Part shown: in pieces, positions 40,597-49,140 of the stretch
Layout: each line of letters starts with the position of its first letter
Numbering within the stretch: the first letter of the stretch is position 1
Assembly (NCBI RefSeq): GCF_013167955.1
Contig: NZ_BLWF01000002.1
Location: 1-64,000 of the forward strand
DNA: 64,000 bases
Source of the DNA: Thermanaeromonas sp. C210
Lineage (GTDB): Bacteria; Bacillota; DSM-521; Neomoorellales; Neomoorellaceae
Direction of reading: 5' to 3'
Translations under genes and position numbers: made by a program
Notes under the pieces: model-generated
Databases searched by the model: none
What the model was told of the DNA's origin: nothing
Seen by the model: the letters and a program-made list of their open reading frames with translations, nothing else

Positions 40597-40917
40597 ATGA
40601 CCAGAGCCGAATTACAAAAACTATGGGAAGCTCGCATAGCCGAATACAGAGAAAGCGGGCAAAGCGTTAAAGAATGGTGCGCCTTCCATGAGGGCATTAG
40701 CCCCACGCAGTTATGGTACTGGCTGCGGAAGTTTAAGAACCAGACCCCGTCTCCTCCGGAGATTTCCAACCGGTGGCTGCCGGTAGAAATAAGCGAGGAA
40801 GGTTCCCCAGAACAGGCCCTACTGGTCAAAATAGGACCGGCCAGCATTGAGATAAGACCCGGCTTTGACCCGGATTTGCTCACCAAGGTAGTTCAGGTGC
40901 TGGTAAGCTTATGCTAA
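40597..40917 (+). CDS. tnpA: IS66 accessory protein TnpA
   Basis: A 106-residue HTH protein beginning TRAELQKLWEARIAEYRESGQSVKEWCAFHEGISPTQLWYWLRKFKN, typical of IS66 TnpA, which is needed for transposition though its role is unclear. It overlaps tnpB by 7 nt. Intact. Confidence 0.93.
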   Translation: MTRAELQKLWEARIAEYRESGQSVKEWCAFHEGISPTQLWYWLRKFKNQTPSPPEISNRWLPVEISEEGSPEQALLVKIGPASIEIRPGFDPDLLTKVVQVLVSLC

Positions 40918-41270
40918 ACGAAGTGGCCATCGACCGGGTTTATCTCGCCTGCGGCGCCACCGACCTGCGCAAGTCCATCGACGGCCTGGCAGTGCTGGTC
41001 AAGGAGGGTTTCGAGCTGGACCCCTTCTCTTCCTGCCTCTTTGTCTTTTGCAACCGTAAAAGGGACAAACTGAAGATCCTCCACTGGGAGCACAACGGGT
41101 TTTGGCTTTATTACCGCCGGCTGGAGAAGGGCAAATTCATATGGCCTCAAGACACTACTTCTTCTTCCACCATCACCATAAGCCGCCGGGAACTGCGCTG
41201 GTTGCTTGACGGCCTCCCCCTAAACCAGCCTAAAGCCCATCCTGAGGTAAAAGCGCGCGCCATCTTGTAA
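40911..41270 (+). CDS. tnpB: IS66 accessory protein TnpB
   Basis: A 119-residue IS66 Orf2 protein: VYLACGATDLRKSIDGLAVLVKEGFELDPFSSCLFVFCNRKRDKLKILHWEHNGFWLYYRRLEKG is the family hallmark. Intact. An IS3 element follows about 100 nt later and separates it from tnpC. Confidence 0.95.
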   Translation: MLNEVAIDRVYLACGATDLRKSIDGLAVLVKEGFELDPFSSCLFVFCNRKRDKLKILHWEHNGFWLYYRRLEKGKFIWPQDTTSSSTITISRRELRWLLDGLPLNQPKAHPEVKARAIL

Positions 41271-41439
41271 TATAAAGCATCAGGAAGAAATATTTTCACC
41301 TTATGGTTTATTTTAGAGGAATTTGGGCTGATTCATCAAATTATTAAAGCATGGACACTGCTAAGTATATATGACCCTCCCCCGATTTGTAGGACACAGA
41401 GTTAAGAGTATATAATTAGAGCAAGGAGGCGCTGTGTCC

Positions 41440-41745
41440 ATGGGAGAGTCCAGACGAAAATATGATGAAGAGTTCAAGCGCAATGCCGTCGAGCTATGCC
41501 GCACCAGCGGCAAAACTACCAGTCAGATTGCCCGCGACCTGGGGATTAACAGCAGCATGCTCAGCAGGTGGCAAAGGGAACAGGTAAAATACGGAGAACG
41601 AGCCTTTCCCGGTATAGGAAAACAGATGCGCGGCACCGATTTGGAAGAGGAAAACCGCCGCCTGAAAAAAGAGCTGGCAATCGCCCAGGAGGAACGGGAC
41701 ATCTTAAAAAAAGCTGTGGCCATCTTCTCCAAAACACCGAGATGA
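41440..41745 (+). CDS. IS3 OrfA (HTH subunit)
   Basis: About 101 residues: an HTH_Tnp_1 domain ([42 protein letters not shown]) and a leucine-zipper tail ending [20 protein letters not shown] lies 10 nt upstream of the ATG. Near the end, TTA AAA AAA GCT holds an A-run followed by G (41705-41712), the classic -1 frameshift site that makes the OrfAB transposase. Confidence 0.93.
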   Translation: MGESRRKYDEEFKRNAVELCRTSGKTTSQIARDLGINSSMLSRWQREQVKYGERAFPGIGKQMRGTDLEEENRRLKKELAIAQEERDILKKAVAIFSKTPR

Positions 41746-42617
41746 AATATCGGTTTATCCGGGAGCACACGGGAACTTTCCGTGTCGAGACGATGTGCCG
41801 AGTTTTAAAGGTGTCCCGGACAGGATATTACCGCTGGCTAAAAAGGCCCGTAAGCCAACGCAGGATACAAGATGAAATTATCAAGGAACAAATCGTGAAT
41901 ATCTACAACAAGAGCCGGAAAACGTATGGTAGTCCCCGCATCCATAAGCAGCTGGGCAGGGAGGGTATCCACTGCGGCAAAAAGAGGGTCGAACGGCTGA
42001 TGCGAGAAGCGGGGATCCAGGCCATCCAAAAACGCAGATTCAAGGTGACCACCGACTCTAAACACAACCTTCCGGTGGCCGAAAATATCTTAAACAGGGA
42101 GTTTACTGCTAATAGCCCCAATAAGAGATGGGTAACGGATATCACGTATATCAACACCGATGAGGGTTGGCTGTACCTGGCGGCGGTTATGGACCTCTAT
42201 TCTAAAAGGATTATAGGTTATTCGATGCAGAAATATCTGACCCGGGAACTGGTCATCGAGGCGCTGCATATGGCCATCACCAACCGCCGTCCCGGTCGGG
42301 GATTGGTCATCCATTCCGACCGCGGCAGCCAGTATGCGAGCTACGATTATCAGCAACTGCTCCGGCAATATGGTTTTATCTGTTCCATGAGCCGCAAGGG
42401 AGATTGTTGGGATAATTCCCCTATGGAAAGCTTCTTCAAAACCTTGAAGACGGAACTCGTATACCATCGCCGTTTTAAAACCCGGGCAGAAGCCAGAGTG
42501 GAAATCTTTGAGTACATCGAGGTTTTTTACAATCGTCTCAGATTACATTCAGCCCTTGGGTATGAGACACCGGAAGAATTCGAGAAAAACTATGAGAACC
42601 TGATAAAGGTGGCTTAA
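41742..42617 (+). CDS. IS3 OrfB (DDE transposase)
   Basis: About 291 residues from ATG 41742; the same frame is open upstream through the frameshift site, so OrfAB can be made. HTH_21 region ([28 protein letters not shown]) and rve integrase core with the D-D-E residues in [36 protein letters not shown] and [15 protein letters not shown]. Intact. Confidence 0.95.
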   Translation: MKYRFIREHTGTFRVETMCRVLKVSRTGYYRWLKRPVSQRRIQDEIIKEQIVNIYNKSRKTYGSPRIHKQLGREGIHCGKKRVERLMREAGIQAIQKRRFKVTTDSKHNLPVAENILNREFTANSPNKRWVTDITYINTDEGWLYLAAVMDLYSKRIIGYSMQKYLTRELVIEALHMAITNRRPGRGLVIHSDRGSQYASYDYQQLLRQYGFICSMSRKGDCWDNSPMESFFKTLKTELVYHRRFKTRAEARVEIFEYIEVFYNRLRLHSALGYETPEEFEKNYENLIKVA

Positions 42618-42656
42618 GTTGGTGTCCAATTAACCGGGGGAAGTCCAATAGCTACC

Positions 42657-43212
42657 ATGACCATAGAAGAACTGCGAGAGCACTGTGCTCAATTGGAACA
42701 ACAATGTATGCAGCTGGAACGGGAGAATGCCGAACTTACCGCTAAGTTTAAATTAGTTTATGGAGCAGTTCCGTTTAAGCAAGAAAAGGCAATTCGGTTC
42801 TTCCAGCGAGCGGACCTGCGCCCTACAAGAGCAGCTTTTGCTTTTTAATGAGGCGGAAGTGGAAGCCCGGCCGGAAGCAGCTGAACCGGATTTGGAGACC
42901 ATCACCTACCAGCGCCGCAAAGGTCGCAGCCGCCGGGAGATGAACCTGGAAGATTTACCGGTTGAGGTGGTAGAACACCGCCTACCGGAAGAAGAGAGGC
43001 TCTGTCCCTGCTGCGGTGGCCCTTTACATGAAATGGGCACCGAGGTACGGCAAGAGCTCAAAATTATCCCGGCCAAGGTGAAAGTGGTTAAGCACGTGCG
43101 CTACGTTTATTCCTGCCGCCGCTGCGAGAGGAAAGAGATAACCACCCCGGTTATCACGGCGCCCATGCCTGCTCCTGTACTTCCGGGAAGCCCGGTATCT
43201 CCCTCCCTCCTG
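42657..43212 (+). pseudogene. tnpC: IS66 transposase TnpC, N-terminal part, frameshifted and interrupted
   Basis: The protein starts MTIEELREHCAQLEQQCMQLERENAELTAKFK (coiled coil). Near 42755 the frame shifts: the continuation [18 protein letters not shown] is in another frame, consistent with one extra base in the AAATTAGTTT stretch. The zinc-finger domain follows ([21 protein letters not shown]) and coding stops making sense after PVSPSLL at 43212. The rest of the gene resumes at about 47604. Confidence 0.88.
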
Positions 43213-43781
43213 ATATGGAAGGGCCTTGTCAAGCCCCTCTGAAAATTTTTTGCGAAACCTGTTTTAGGACAGAAATATCCCTCCCCTGCTCAAGGCAGCA
43301 ATTTAAAGTTGGACGTCTACGGGTTTTAACTTCTTCCGCCCGGCTCTGGTAGCCAATTATGGGCGGGGAGCAAGCCTGTCAAGGGCCGCATGGCGGGCCG
43401 CAAGGCTTTACCCTTGACAGGCGCAGCGACCCGCCCTATAATCCCCAAAAGCTGCCGGGCGGATTGTGCTTTATTTTTCTTCTTGTTTTCCCACCCCTCG
43501 GCCAGGGTGTAGGGGACAATAGGTGGGTTGGGCTCAATCGACGGTTGCTCAGCCTGATATACGTGGATTGGTTACCACAAGACGTTTATGCGTCGGGAGC
43601 TGCCCCGGTCTAAAAACGTGCATCAGGTTAAATTTGCCTGGCACATAGGAGGTGCCGGGGATTCTCCTTACCGCTGCCGAACTCCACCTACTGGCTCCTA
43701 CACCCTACTTGTGATTATTGATATTGGCAATAACTTTATAACTGCCTGGGTCTTAGCTAGTGCAGTGAGGGGGTTAATGCT
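43213..43781 (-). other. Non-coding end of the IS110-type element with nested inverted repeats
   Basis: TATGGGCGGG (43358-43367) pairs with CCCGCCCTATA (43430-43440), and inside it GCCTGTCAAGGG (43374-43385) pairs perfectly with CCCTTGACAGGC (43411-43422). A plus-strand stretch at about 43606-43775 translates to TLLVIIDIGNNFITAWVLAS, faintly like an rve transposase core, and may be a fossil of another element. Otherwise no gene. Confidence 0.5.
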
Positions 43782-44869
43782 TTAGGCAATCTTGGCGAGA
43801 CTTTCTTCCCGCTTTACTTCCTGAGCTATCGCCCACATAAACCCTAGCAACTCCCGCGCTACTGCTACTACTGCTACTTGTTTCATCTTTCCCCTTCCTG
43901 TTAAGCGGCGGAACTTTAAATTAAGCCGGTGTTGTGCCTGCCAGGAGATAGCCTTTACCTTCTCCGATTGTCCTTCTTGTCGTTTCTTTAGCCCATAACC
44001 TACGGCCGGTATTCTCTGGTAATGCCAGGCGGCTTCGACTACTGCCCTGCGTATGTGGGCGTTGCCTGATTTGGTGATAGCACCTTGACGCCGCTTGCCG
44101 CTACTGGAGTATTCACTGGGAACCAGGCCAGCATATGACATGAGTTCCTTGGGTGACTCAAAGCGTGTTAGTTCCCCTACTTCGGCTACCACCGTTGCGG
44201 CGGTAATCAGGGCTACGCCTCGTAAGCACTGCAGGGCTTTGATAACTGGCGCCTGGTCACTTTCTTCGGCCAGTACGGCTATCTCTCTTTCCAGACGCTC
44301 TGCCATGGCTTCCGCTTCTTCCAGGGCGTGAATATATTCTTTCAGTACTATTGCCTGCCCGGGTTGGTTAAACCGAATACTATTTAGCCACTGGCGATAT
44401 TTGACAGTCCAGGCTTTTACTCCTGACGGTGGCCTTAAGCCTAACCGTAATAGCAGTTTGCCAATCTGGTTTTTCTTGCGAAGAATATCTTCCTTGGCGT
44501 CTTCATAGGCGCGGGTCAGGTCGCGTAAGGCTTCCTCCTTTTCATCCGGTACCCACACCGGCGTTAATTCGCCGCTCCGTAGTAAACGGGCTAGTTTCTT
44601 GGCATCCCGCCGGTCGGTTTTTATTCGTTCTCCTGGTCTTTGCGGTATTAAGGAGGGGGCTACTACCAGACAGTCAACTCCCATGGCTTTGAGCTGCCGG
44701 TAAATCCTATAACCGCAGGGACCAGCCTCGTAACAGAATAATAGGTTCTCTACCGGTTCTCTTAAGCGCCGCACCAATTTGGCTATCGCTTCGGGTTCAT
44801 TGGCCATACTACCCAGGTTTTCTGCTTCTTCACGTCCCGCTTTGGCAATGGCTACGGAAAGGCTGTATT
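43782..44869 (-). pseudogene. IS110-family transposase, main part lacking its N terminus
   Basis: Open from the IS21 junction (44869). It reads ...LSVAIAKAGREEAENLGSMANEPEAIAKL, then the DEDD RuvC-like domain with CYEAGPCGYRIYRQL and ERIKTDRRDAKKLARLLRSGELTPVW, and the Tnp20 domain with LRGVALITAATVVAEVGELTRF and LMSYAGLVPSEYSSSGKRRQGAITKSGNAHIRRAVVEAAW, which holds the catalytic Ser. Only about the first 20 residues are missing; they are found at 47451-47505. Confidence 0.88.
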
Positions 44870-44974
44870 TGATACTCTAAAAGTTGACCAGATGATCAGC
44901 GAAAAGTTGACCACCCTGGTCACATTCCCTGTTATGCTGAAGGGGACAAACCTTCGGCAACAGGGGGAAAGAGG

Positions 44975-46474
44975 ATGATCGACGTGGTCGATAAGGAGAT
45001 GATCCGCAGGCTCCATTACGTAGAAGGGAAATCCATTCGGTGGATCTCCAGAGAACTGGGTTTTGCCCGGCAAACCATAAGAAAAGCCCTCGAAGATGCA
45101 GAACCACCTATGTATCACCTTAGGTCTCCCAGACCCCGACCTGTGACCGGGCATATCCGGGAGGTCTTGGCCCAGTGGGTGGCTGAAGAACAAAAGAATA
45201 AGCGTCACCTCACGGGAGAACGTATATACCAGCGTTTGGTGGAAGAATACGGTTACACCGGAAGCCCTTCTACTATAAGGCGGCTAGTTGGAGAATTGCG
45301 TAGAAACGCTAAAGAAACTTTTATCCCTTTAGAGTTCCGCCCCGGCAGTAATGCCCAGTGCGATTGGGGTGAGGATGTGGCCATTTTGGACAGAGAAGAA
45401 ACCCTGGTCCAGTTCTTCTGTCTACGTCTAGGATTTAGCCGGATGCCCTTTGTTATGGCCTTTCCCACCCAAAGGCAGGAAGCTTTTTTCGAAGGCCATA
45501 CCCAGGGGTTTATCTTCTTGGGCGGCGTTCCTTTGAGTATCACTTATGACAACTTAAAGACAGCTGTTTTCAAGGTGCTTGCGGGCCGAAACCGCATTGA
45601 ACAAAACAGCTTTATCGCCTTCCGTAGCCATTACCTTTTTGAAAGCCGGTACTGTAATACCGGAAAGGGGAATGAAAAGGGCGGGGTGGAAAACTTGGTA
45701 GGCTTTGTCCACCGCAACTTCTTCACCCCCACTCCGGAAGCTTCGGATTGGGCGGAGCTAAACGAATTGTTTCTTAAGCGCTGTTTAGATTATGCCCGCA
45801 CTCACAAGGTGCCCGGCTCCAAGATGACGGTGTATGAAGCCTGGCAGGAAGAGAAAAAACATCTCCTTCCTCTACCTCCCCACCCCTTCCCCTGCTACCG
45901 TCATATTGAGGCCAAAGCTGCCCAAAACCAACTTGTGCGCTTTGAAAACAATTACTACTCTGTACCTCCCTCCTGTGCAGGTCGCCTGGTGGTGGTCAGG
46001 GCTTACGTTCACCGGGTGGAAATCTACGCTGACCACCGGCTGGTGGCCACTCACCGCCGCTCTTATGGCACAGGAGAGGAGATATATGACCTGGACCATT
46101 ACTTAGAAGCCCTATACCGCAAACCTAGGGCTTTGGAGGATGCTAAGCCCTTTCATCGTGCAGACCTTCCGCCAGTATATCACCGGTACTTGGCGGCCTT
46201 AAAAGAACATCATGCCCAACCGGAAAAGGAATTTGTCCAGATCCTCATGTACCACCGGGAAGTGGGATGGGACGCTCTAACTTTAGCTTTAAATAAAGCT
46301 TTAGACGAAAGAGTTTACCATGCCCCTGGAGTTAGAAGTATCCTTGAGCAGTTAACCGGTAAATGCCTCATTTCCCAAGGAACCCAAGACCTATCAGCTT
46401 ACCGGGTGTCTAGGCCGAACTTAAAACAGTTCGACCTCCTGGGAAGCTGTAATAACGGGAGGATAGTCCATTGA
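44975..46474 (+). CDS. istA: IS21 transposase IstA
   Basis: A 499-residue transposase. N-terminal HTH (MIRRLHYVEGKSIRWISRELGFARQTIRKALEDA), rve DDE core beginning PGSNAQCDWGEDVAIL and including GVPLSITYDNLKTAV and NEKGGVENLVGFVHRNFF, and a C-terminal beta domain. Overlaps istB by 4 nt. Intact. Confidence 0.95.
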   Translation: MIDVVDKEMIRRLHYVEGKSIRWISRELGFARQTIRKALEDAEPPMYHLRSPRPRPVTGHIREVLAQWVAEEQKNKRHLTGERIYQRLVEEYGYTGSPSTIRRLVGELRRNAKETFIPLEFRPGSNAQCDWGEDVAILDREETLVQFFCLRLGFSRMPFVMAFPTQRQEAFFEGHTQGFIFLGGVPLSITYDNLKTAVFKVLAGRNRIEQNSFIAFRSHYLFESRYCNTGKGNEKGGVENLVGFVHRNFFTPTPEASDWAELNELFLKRCLDYARTHKVPGSKMTVYEAWQEEKKHLLPLPPHPFPCYRHIEAKAAQNQLVRFENNYYSVPPSCAGRLVVVRAYVHRVEIYADHRLVATHRRSYGTGEEIYDLDHYLEALYRKPRALEDAKPFHRADLPPVYHRYLAALKEHHAQPEKEFVQILMYHREVGWDALTLALNKALDERVYHAPGVRSILEQLTGKCLISQGTQDLSAYRVSRPNLKQFDLLGSCNNGRIVH

Positions 46475-47247
46475 GCACAGAACTTCTTCTTAAAGAGTAT
46501 TTACACAAACTAAAACTTCCAGCGGTGGCCCGGCACTACAAAAGTCTGGCCCGTACAGCCGCAGAAAACAACCGCACTTATGAAGAATACTTATGCGCTC
46601 TTTTGGAACAAGAGGTATTGAGCAGGGAAGAAAGCGCCCTTAAGAACCGTATCCGCCGGGCCAACTTCCCCTACTTCAAAACCCTGGAAGAATTCGACTT
46701 TACTGCCTTACCAAGCTTGAGTAAACCTAAGGTGTTAACTCTAAGCCGGGGAGAATACATCAAAGCCAAGGAAAATGTCATCTTCCTTGGTAACAGTGGA
46801 ACCGGCAAAACCCATTTGGCCATTGCCCTGGCTTTATGTGCTTGCCGGCAGGGTTGCCGTGTACGCTTTTATACTGCCCCCGGCCTGGTTACAGAACTCT
46901 TAGCAGCTGCCCGGGAACATAAATTACTTTCCTTGGAAAAGCAGTGGCTAAAGCAAGACCTGGTAGTGGTAGACGAGCTGGGCTATGTACCCTATACCAC
47001 TGAAGGAGCCCAGCTCCTCTTCCGCTTTTTGGCTGGCCGGTATGAAAGGGGGAGTGTGCTCATTACTTCCAATCTCGAATTCAGCGAATGGGTACAAGTA
47101 TTTGGAGATGAAAGGATGACTGCTGCCCTCCTGGACAGGCTCACCCATCATGCCCATATCCTGGTCATGAACGGGGAAAGCTATCGCTTCCGTCAGAGTT
47201 TAAGGCGACGCCAAGAGGAAGGATTGGTTAGTTCTGCCTCTGCATAG
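46471..47247 (+). CDS. istB: IS21 helper ATPase IstB
   Basis: A 258-residue DnaA/DnaC-like AAA+ protein. Walker A is FLGNSGTGKTHLAIALA, Walker B VVVDELGYVPYTTEGA, and sensor residues ITSNLEFSEW follow. IstB selects the target and stimulates IstA. The TTG start overlaps the istA stop. Intact. Confidence 0.95.
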   Translation: MSTELLLKEYLHKLKLPAVARHYKSLARTAAENNRTYEEYLCALLEQEVLSREESALKNRIRRANFPYFKTLEEFDFTALPSLSKPKVLTLSRGEYIKAKENVIFLGNSGTGKTHLAIALALCACRQGCRVRFYTAPGLVTELLAAAREHKLLSLEKQWLKQDLVVVDELGYVPYTTEGAQLLFRFLAGRYERGSVLITSNLEFSEWVQVFGDERMTAALLDRLTHHAHILVMNGESYRFRQSLRRRQEEGLVSSASA

Positions 47248-47450
47248 TAGCTGAAAGTATTTCACGTAAGCTAAACGGCGTCCCGAGCCAGCCCGGCCAA
47301 CCTTGGTTAACATTATGCGAGCAACAAATATTAATTAAGCAAAACCAGGAGGTGGTTGCTATTCTAAAATAAGTAAACATAGTCCTAGCGAAACCAAACT
47401 ATACAGGTGGTCAACTTTCAAGAGATCAAGTGGTCAATTTTTCGATTGAC

Positions 47451-47505
47451 AAATACAAATGCTATCCTTGTGAACATCCAGCCCTACATATGTGGTATAA
47501 TTCAT
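47451..47505 (-). pseudogene. IS110-family transposase, N-terminal fragment
   Basis: From ATG 47505 the translation is MNYTTYVGLDVHKDSICI, the exact start of an IS110 DEDD domain (the first Asp in GLDVHK). AAGGAGG lies upstream. It runs into the IS21 end. Joining it to 44869 does not restore the frame cleanly, and the pieces appear to overlap slightly (HKDSI against KYSLS). Confidence 0.8.
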
Positions 47506-47603
47506 CTTGCCAGCCTCCTTAGCTTGTAGCTCTGTATTGGTACCTATTGTACCAATATAACCTACGTATCGCTACTGTGGGGCTGGCCCTTCCATTATGT
47601 CTA

Positions 47604-48617
47604 AGCTACATTATGACCCAGAAATACGGGGAGGGGCTACCCCTCTACCGCCAGGAGCAGCAGTTTAAAAGTTGGGGGATAGACCTTTCCCGGCAGACCA
47701 TGGCCAACTGGGTGCTCCATGGAGCTAACACCTACTTAACCCTTATTTATGACCGTCTCCATGAACACCTTCTTAAAAGAGACCTCCTCCATGCCGACGA
47801 GACTACCCTGCAGGTACTTCATGAACCGGGAAGGGAGCCTACCACCAAATCATTCCTTTGGCTTTACCGTACGGGGCGGGACAGTCCCCCCATAATTCTT
47901 TACGACTACCAGACCACCCGGGCCGGCAAACACCCCCGCCGGTTCCTGGCAGGCTTTAAGGGCTATCTGCATGTTGACGGCTATGCCGGCTACCATGAGC
48001 TTTCGGATGTTACCCTGGTGGGCTGCTGGGCCCATGCCCGGCGCAAGTTCGACGAAGCCTTAAAAGCCCTGCCGGAGGAAAAACGCCATGCAGCAGTGGC
48101 TGCCCGGGAGGGGCTGGAGTTCTGCAACAGGCTTTTTGCCATAGAGCGCGAGCTTAAAGACGTTACACCAGAAGAACGGTATCAAATCCGCCAGGTGCGC
48201 AGCCAGCCCGTGCTGGACGAGTTTTTAGCATGGCTTAAGAAGCAGAAAGCGCAGGTGCTGCCCAAAAGTGCCTTTGGGCAGGCGGTTTACTATTGCCTTA
48301 GCCAATGGGATAAACTTGTCGCCTTTTTACAAGACGGGCGTTTGGAAATTGATAACAACCGCAGCGAGCGTTCTATAAAACCCTTTGTTATTGGCCGTAA
48401 GAACTGGTTATTTGCCAACACCCCGCGGGGTGCTAAAGCGAGTGCTATTGTCTACAGTATCATAGAAACAGCCAAGGAGAATAGATTAAATCCCTTCCAC
48501 TACCTTACTTACCTCTTCGAAAGGCTGCCCAACCTGGACCCGCAGGATAAAGAGGAATTAGATCAACTCCTGCCGTGGTCGGATACTCTGCCCCCCATTT
48601 GCCGGATGAATAATTAA
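47604..48617 (+). pseudogene. tnpC: IS66 transposase TnpC, C-terminal part
   Basis: Resumes at [37 protein letters not shown] and carries the DDE_Tnp_IS66 core: [27 protein letters not shown] with [14 protein letters not shown], and [49 protein letters not shown]. About 337 codons, intact to its stop, but cut from its N terminus by the IS110 and IS21 insertions. Confidence 0.92.
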
Positions 48618-48710
48618 TTAAACTTGTTTTAGCCCCTACCTTAGATGATTCGGTAGGGGTTCTTTGCTTACTACCACAACCCAACAAGGTGGGTAGTATT
48701 TGACGCTTAC

Positions 48711-48718
48711 GTTAATTG
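48711..48718. repeat. Right 8-bp target duplication of IS66
   Basis: GTTAATTG, identical to 40500-40507. Confidence 0.95.
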
Positions 48719-48770
48719 CGCAAGCACGGTTCTGTGAGGGAGGTATGCCGTGAGGCATACCTCTACTCGA
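48719..48770 (+). ncRNA. Group II intron domain V 3' half and domain VI
   Basis: CGCAAGCACGGTTC (48719-48732) completes domain V. It is followed by a perfect 10-bp hairpin GAGGTATGCC-GTGA-GGCATACCTC (48740-48763) and TACTCGA, which fits domain VI and the intron 3' end. No reverse transcriptase remains, so this is a dead 3' remnant. Confidence 0.72.
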
Positions 48771-48933
48771 GCATTATATTTTACCGGACATTATTTCCAT
48801 TGTTTCCATTGACGTTTGACACAAGGTGGATATTTGGATATTATACATTCAAAGTTTTAAGGCCAAGTTGCTACCGAAACTATTATGCTTCCTACCTTAC
48901 TTGATGCCGGAAATTTAAAACTGTTGGCATGAT
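48771..48933. other. AT-rich gene-free stretch
   Basis: No gene or repeat recognised between the intron 3' end and the next IS110-type element. Confidence 0.4.
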
Positions 48934-48977
48934 AAAACCGCAACCCTGACGAATTAATCTACTAGGGTGGGATACAA

Positions 48978-49108
48978 GCAAAGGTGGGTGCAGGCAGGGC
49001 GGCTGTGTATCCCCATGGGCTTAGAGCCCGACAAACTGTTTGGCCGCCCCTCGACCCGCCCAAGTGGGCTAAAAAGCCCGAATAGGTGAGTGTCGCGCTT
49101 ACCTTTGC
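48978..49108 (+). ncRNA. Structured leader of the IS110-type element, candidate bridge RNA
   Basis: Nested inverted repeats: GCAAAGGT (48978) with ACCTTTGC (49101) outside, GGGCGGC (48997) with GCCGCCC (49043) inside, closing GGGC-TTAGA-GCCC (49017-49029), and a separate GGGCT-AAAA-AGCCC (49066-49079). IS110 elements encode a bridge RNA in the non-coding end; position and structure fit, function is inferred. Confidence 0.5.
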
Positions 49109-49140
49109 CTGCCCCAAAAAGAAACGGAGGTGCGTCAGGA

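Larger units (their letters stand above)
41372..42647 (+). mobile_element. IS3-family element inserted in IS66
   Basis: Imperfect terminal repeats of about 26 bp share TG, TCCCCCG and TxGGACAC (left TGACCCTCCCCCG..., right end reading TGGACTTCCCCCG... on the other strand). A 3-bp duplication ATA flanks it (41369-41371 and 42648-42650). It carries orfA and orfB with a slippery run between them. Both frames look intact, so it may still be active. Confidence 0.92.
44870..47451 (+). mobile_element. IS21-family element
   Basis: Both ends begin TG and carry paired copies of an AAAAxTTGACCA repeat (44879, 44900 at the left; TGGTCAACTTT and TGGTCAATTTT at the right), the multiple terminal repeats of IS21. 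It carries istA and istB in the normal overlapping order. The flanks show no direct repeat: left ends TGTATT, right begins AATACA, which are inverted copies of each other. Confidence 0.85.
43213..47603 (-). mobile_element. IS110-type element in tnpC, split by IS21
   Basis: This block interrupts tnpC exactly between PSLL and [11 protein letters not shown]. It holds an IS110-family transposase on the minus strand in two pieces (47505-47451 and 44869-43782) separated by an IS21 element, plus 570 nt of non-coding DNA beyond the transposase stop. Boundaries are set by the tnpC reading frame and are accurate to a few bases. No target duplication is expected for IS110. Confidence 0.7.
40508..48710 (+). 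mobile_element. IS66-family element enlarged by nested insertions
   Basis: The ends are inverted repeats: GTAAGCGTCAAATAC at the left, and its complement in ...GTATTTGACGCTTAC at the right, continuing with CCCACCTTG on both sides. Exact 8-bp duplications flank it. Its own parts (40508-41371, 42648-43212, 47604-48710) sum to about 2.5 kb, the normal IS66 size, and carry tnpA, tnpB and a broken tnpC. Inside it sit an IS3 element and an IS110-type element that is itself split by an IS21 element. Confidence 0.93.

Noticed and set aside
43588-43785. 65-residue frame with an rve-like stretch
   Set aside because: The resemblance is short and the frame starts and stops without context; noted only as a possible fossil.
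45834-46106. Alternative frames inside istA
   Set aside because: They are out-of-frame shadows of an intact transposase.
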